From assembly GCA_945860255.1 (NCBI GenBank), contig CAMAQI010000094.1:1-8479 (forward strand): DNA of 8,479 nt, read 5' to 3'. Below the pieces are notes generated by a model. It ran no database searches and was not told where the DNA came from. It was given only the letters and a program-made list of their open reading frames with translations. Source of the stretch: Methylacidiphilum caldifontis (GTDB taxonomy: Bacteria > Verrucomicrobiota > Verrucomicrobiia > Methylacidiphilales > CAMAQI01). Each line of letters opens with the position of its first letter. Position 1 is the first letter of the stretch. A program made the translations under genes and the position numbers. Shown here piece after piece: positions 7,118-8,479 of the stretch.

Positions 7118-7196
7118 TCATTTGAAATACAGAAGAGGATCTCCCGCAGAGACTCGGCGAGTTTTAAATTCTCAATCCCAAAACAGGATAAATTCT

Positions 7197-7273
7197 ATCC
7201 GTGGTTAAAAATCGTTTTGAATGCATTTAAATCCGTGTTCATCCGTGTCCATCCGCGGTTAAGAATGGTTTTG
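7197..7273. repeat. ATCCGTG-type dispersed repeat
   Basis: Two 23-base copies beginning ATCCGTGG and ATCCGCGG (7197-7219 and 7251-7273) differ at 3 positions. Between them lie ten-base tandem units ATCCGTGTTC and ATCCGTGTCC (7231-7250). The same units, inverted, form the ends of the element at 8345-8479. No terminator is obvious in the 7118-7287 gap after the ZnuA-like gene. Confidence 0.6.
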
Positions 7274-7287
7274 CTTAGTGCTCCCTT

Positions 7288-8214
7288 TTATTTCCAAGCA
7301 TTTTTAAGGATTTCCAGATTGCTGCGCATCCGTTTCAAATAGGCCCCTGCCTCAGACTCTCCGACCTCAAGCGTATCCAACGTCGCAATCTTCGCCCCCG
7401 ACTCCCGTGCTATCGACTGCAGGGATCGTTGTGAATAGCCCTCCTCGACAAAGACCGTCTTCACTTGATGTTTACGAATCAGATCCACCGTTGCCTTCAG
7501 AATTTGCGGGCTCGGGCTTTTGGAAGGAAAGTCTTCGATGCAGCCGATATATTTAAAATTATACCGTTGGGCCAGATAAACGAAGGCATCATGAAAAGTG
7601 ATCAAATTTTTATTTTTTAATCCTTCCATTTGCGTTTTGAACTCCTGATCCAGTTGTTCGAGTTCCTTCAGGTATCGTGCGGCATTGGCTTCATAGCCCT
7701 CTTGATTCTTTGGATCGGCTTGGATGAGACCTTTCAAAATATTCTTCACCTGCTTTTGCGCATTGATCGGATCGAGCCAGATGTGCGGATTCTTCCCATC
7801 GCCGTGTCCTTCACATTGATGACCGTCGTGAGAATGTTTTTCTTTACTGCGAGCAGCCGTGAGCTCAATCACCTGAGGATTTTCTAAAAGATCGACTCCG
7901 ACACTCGTATCGACGACGATTTTCTTCCCCCCTTTAAATTTCTCGAGTGGCTTATCCAACCAATTTTCGATCCCCACCCCGTTCATGACAATCAGATCCG
8001 CCTCCGAGAGTTTCTTAATATCCGAGGGCTTAAATTGAAAATCATGTGGTTCCCCCCCCGATTCGACCAACGAGCGAACCTCGGCAAGCTCCCCGACAAT
8101 CGATTTCGTATGGGCATAAATCGGAAGGAAAGTCGTGACGACTTTTATTTTTTCAGCAGAAACCAATGCCATCGAGAGGCAGCTTACAACGAGTGCGATC
8201 AATAATCTTTTCAT
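7288..8214 (-). CDS. znuA: ZnuA-like periplasmic zinc/manganese-binding protein of an ABC transporter
   Basis: Cluster A-I solute-binding protein that captures Zn(2+) (possibly Mn(2+)) in the periplasm and hands it to a ZnuB/ZnuC importer. From the ATG at 8214 it has 308 residues, the usual length. Residues 1-20 form a signal peptide (MKRLLIALVVSCLSMALVSA). The expected metal ligands are present: His57 in GGEPHDFQ, His144 in NPHIWLDP, His208 in TFHDAF and Asp280 in ATLDTL. A His-rich loop (about 127-137, KHSHDGHQCEGHG) before the second ligand favours zinc over manganese. The frame also has a GTG at 8223, but it overlaps the Shine-Dalgarno AGGGTG, so the ATG is preferred. No ZnuB or ZnuC gene follows; downstream come repeats and the COG0523 GTPase. 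The permease and ATPase must be elsewhere or to the right of the window. Confidence 0.92.
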   Translation of the reverse strand: MKRLLIALVVSCLSMALVSAEKIKVVTTFLPIYAHTKSIVGELAEVRSLVESGGEPHDFQFKPSDIKKLSEADLIVMNGVGIENWLDKPLEKFKGGKKIVVDTSVGVDLLENPQVIELTAARSKEKHSHDGHQCEGHGDGKNPHIWLDPINAQKQVKNILKGLIQADPKNQEGYEANAARYLKELEQLDQEFKTQMEGLKNKNLITFHDAFVYLAQRYNFKYIGCIEDFPSKSPSPQILKATVDLIRKHQVKTVFVEEGYSQRSLQSIARESGAKIATLDTLEVGESEAGAYLKRMRSNLEILKNAWK

Positions 8215-8220
8215 AAAAAT

Positions 8221-8259
8221 CACCCTAGATACAATTTTATACTATGCAAGTAATTTGCA
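8221..8259 (-). promoter_or_regulatory. Promoter and candidate Zur-type operator of the znuA-like gene
   Basis: On the minus strand a -10 box TATAAA lies at 8241-8236, with a weak -35 candidate TTATTG at 8263-8258, and the Shine-Dalgarno AGGGTG at 8226-8221. A dyad TGCAA-5-TTGCA (8245-8259) fills the spacer between the two boxes, an ideal place for a repressor. Zinc uptake genes are usually controlled by the Fur-family repressor Zur, so a Zur site is a natural guess; the motif itself is not a consensus I can confirm. Confidence 0.45.
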
Positions 8260-8344
8260 ATAAGTGACTATTTAATCAAATGCCTCATCTAGTCGTACGT
8301 AACGCCTAACAGTTATTTGACGTTAACCCTAAAAAAGCAGTTGG

Positions 8345-8479
8345 AACCACGGATAACGCGGATCACACGGATTTTCAGGGATTTACATAAAAGAAGAACT
8401 TCACCCTCTGGGTGAATAAAAAAAAGAAACTCCATTTTCATAACCTCCTCAATCCGTGATATCTGTGTTATCCGTGGTT
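8345..8479. repeat. 135-base element with 29-base terminal inverted repeats
   Basis: The left end AACCACGGATAACGCGGATC... (8345-8373) is matched by the reverse complement of 8451-8479 at 25 of 29 positions. In the centre, TTCACCC (8400-8406) and GGGTGAA (8410-8416) form a perfect hairpin with a 3-base loop. It codes for nothing and looks like a MITE or a REP-like dispersed repeat. The 80 bases before it (8265-8344) show no feature. Confidence 0.65.

Noticed and set aside
7069..7273. CRISPR array
   Set aside because: Repeats are 8 to 10 bases, degenerate and without spacers.
8400..8416. Perfect hairpin TTCACCC-TCT-GGGTGAA as a terminator
   Set aside because: On the plus strand it is followed by A residues; on the minus strand the tail is only partly T-rich, and it is the centre of a repeat element.
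1..8479. tRNA, rRNA, integrase or transposase genes
   Set aside because: None could be recognised on either strand, so the mobile character rests on repeats only.

Overview
The window looks like an accessory region of a bacterial genome of moderate GC content. A signal-peptide-bearing ZnuA-type binding protein and several families of dispersed intergenic repeats (ATCCGTG / CCACGGAT units, octamer arrays, CTTCGTGTCTTTGTG-like text) suggest a Gram-negative, possibly uncultured lineage such as PVC, Omnitrophica or a deltaproteobacterial group. That placement is only an impression, because no marker gene is present. All intact genes lie on the minus strand.

Left part (1-4347): a two-gene operon read leftwards. 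A RapA/HepA-like SNF2 helicase is followed, after a 4-base gap, by an AIPR-family protein (the Pfam 'abortive infection phage resistance' domain). The AIPR gene runs off the left edge of the window without a stop; I translated 470 codons of it by hand. Its N-terminus carries a GGIDA...QAK signature of an Mrr-like PD-(D/E)XK nuclease. A helicase beside a nuclease/AIPR protein is the best candidate here for an anti-phage or anti-plasmid system, and further genes may lie to the left.

Middle part (4348-5672): a repeat-rich stretch. It holds a PIN-domain (VapC-like) reading frame on the plus strand whose catalytic core is intact but which has no in-frame start codon in front of the first catalytic Asp, and no antitoxin. 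An octamer repeat array abuts its broken 5' end. To its right lies a 520-base segment bounded by a 23-base imperfect inverted repeat and containing a strong nested hairpin.

Right part (5673-8479): a probable metal-homeostasis (zinc) group, all on the minus strand. It consists of a ZnuA-like periplasmic metal-binding protein with a His-rich loop and a promoter-overlapping dyad; then, after about 300 bases of repeats, a CobW/COG0523 G3E GTPase and a small CobW-associated protein that contains an in-frame internal duplication. No ZnuB or ZnuC gene is present. The window ends exactly at the end of a 135-base element with 29-base terminal inverted repeats.
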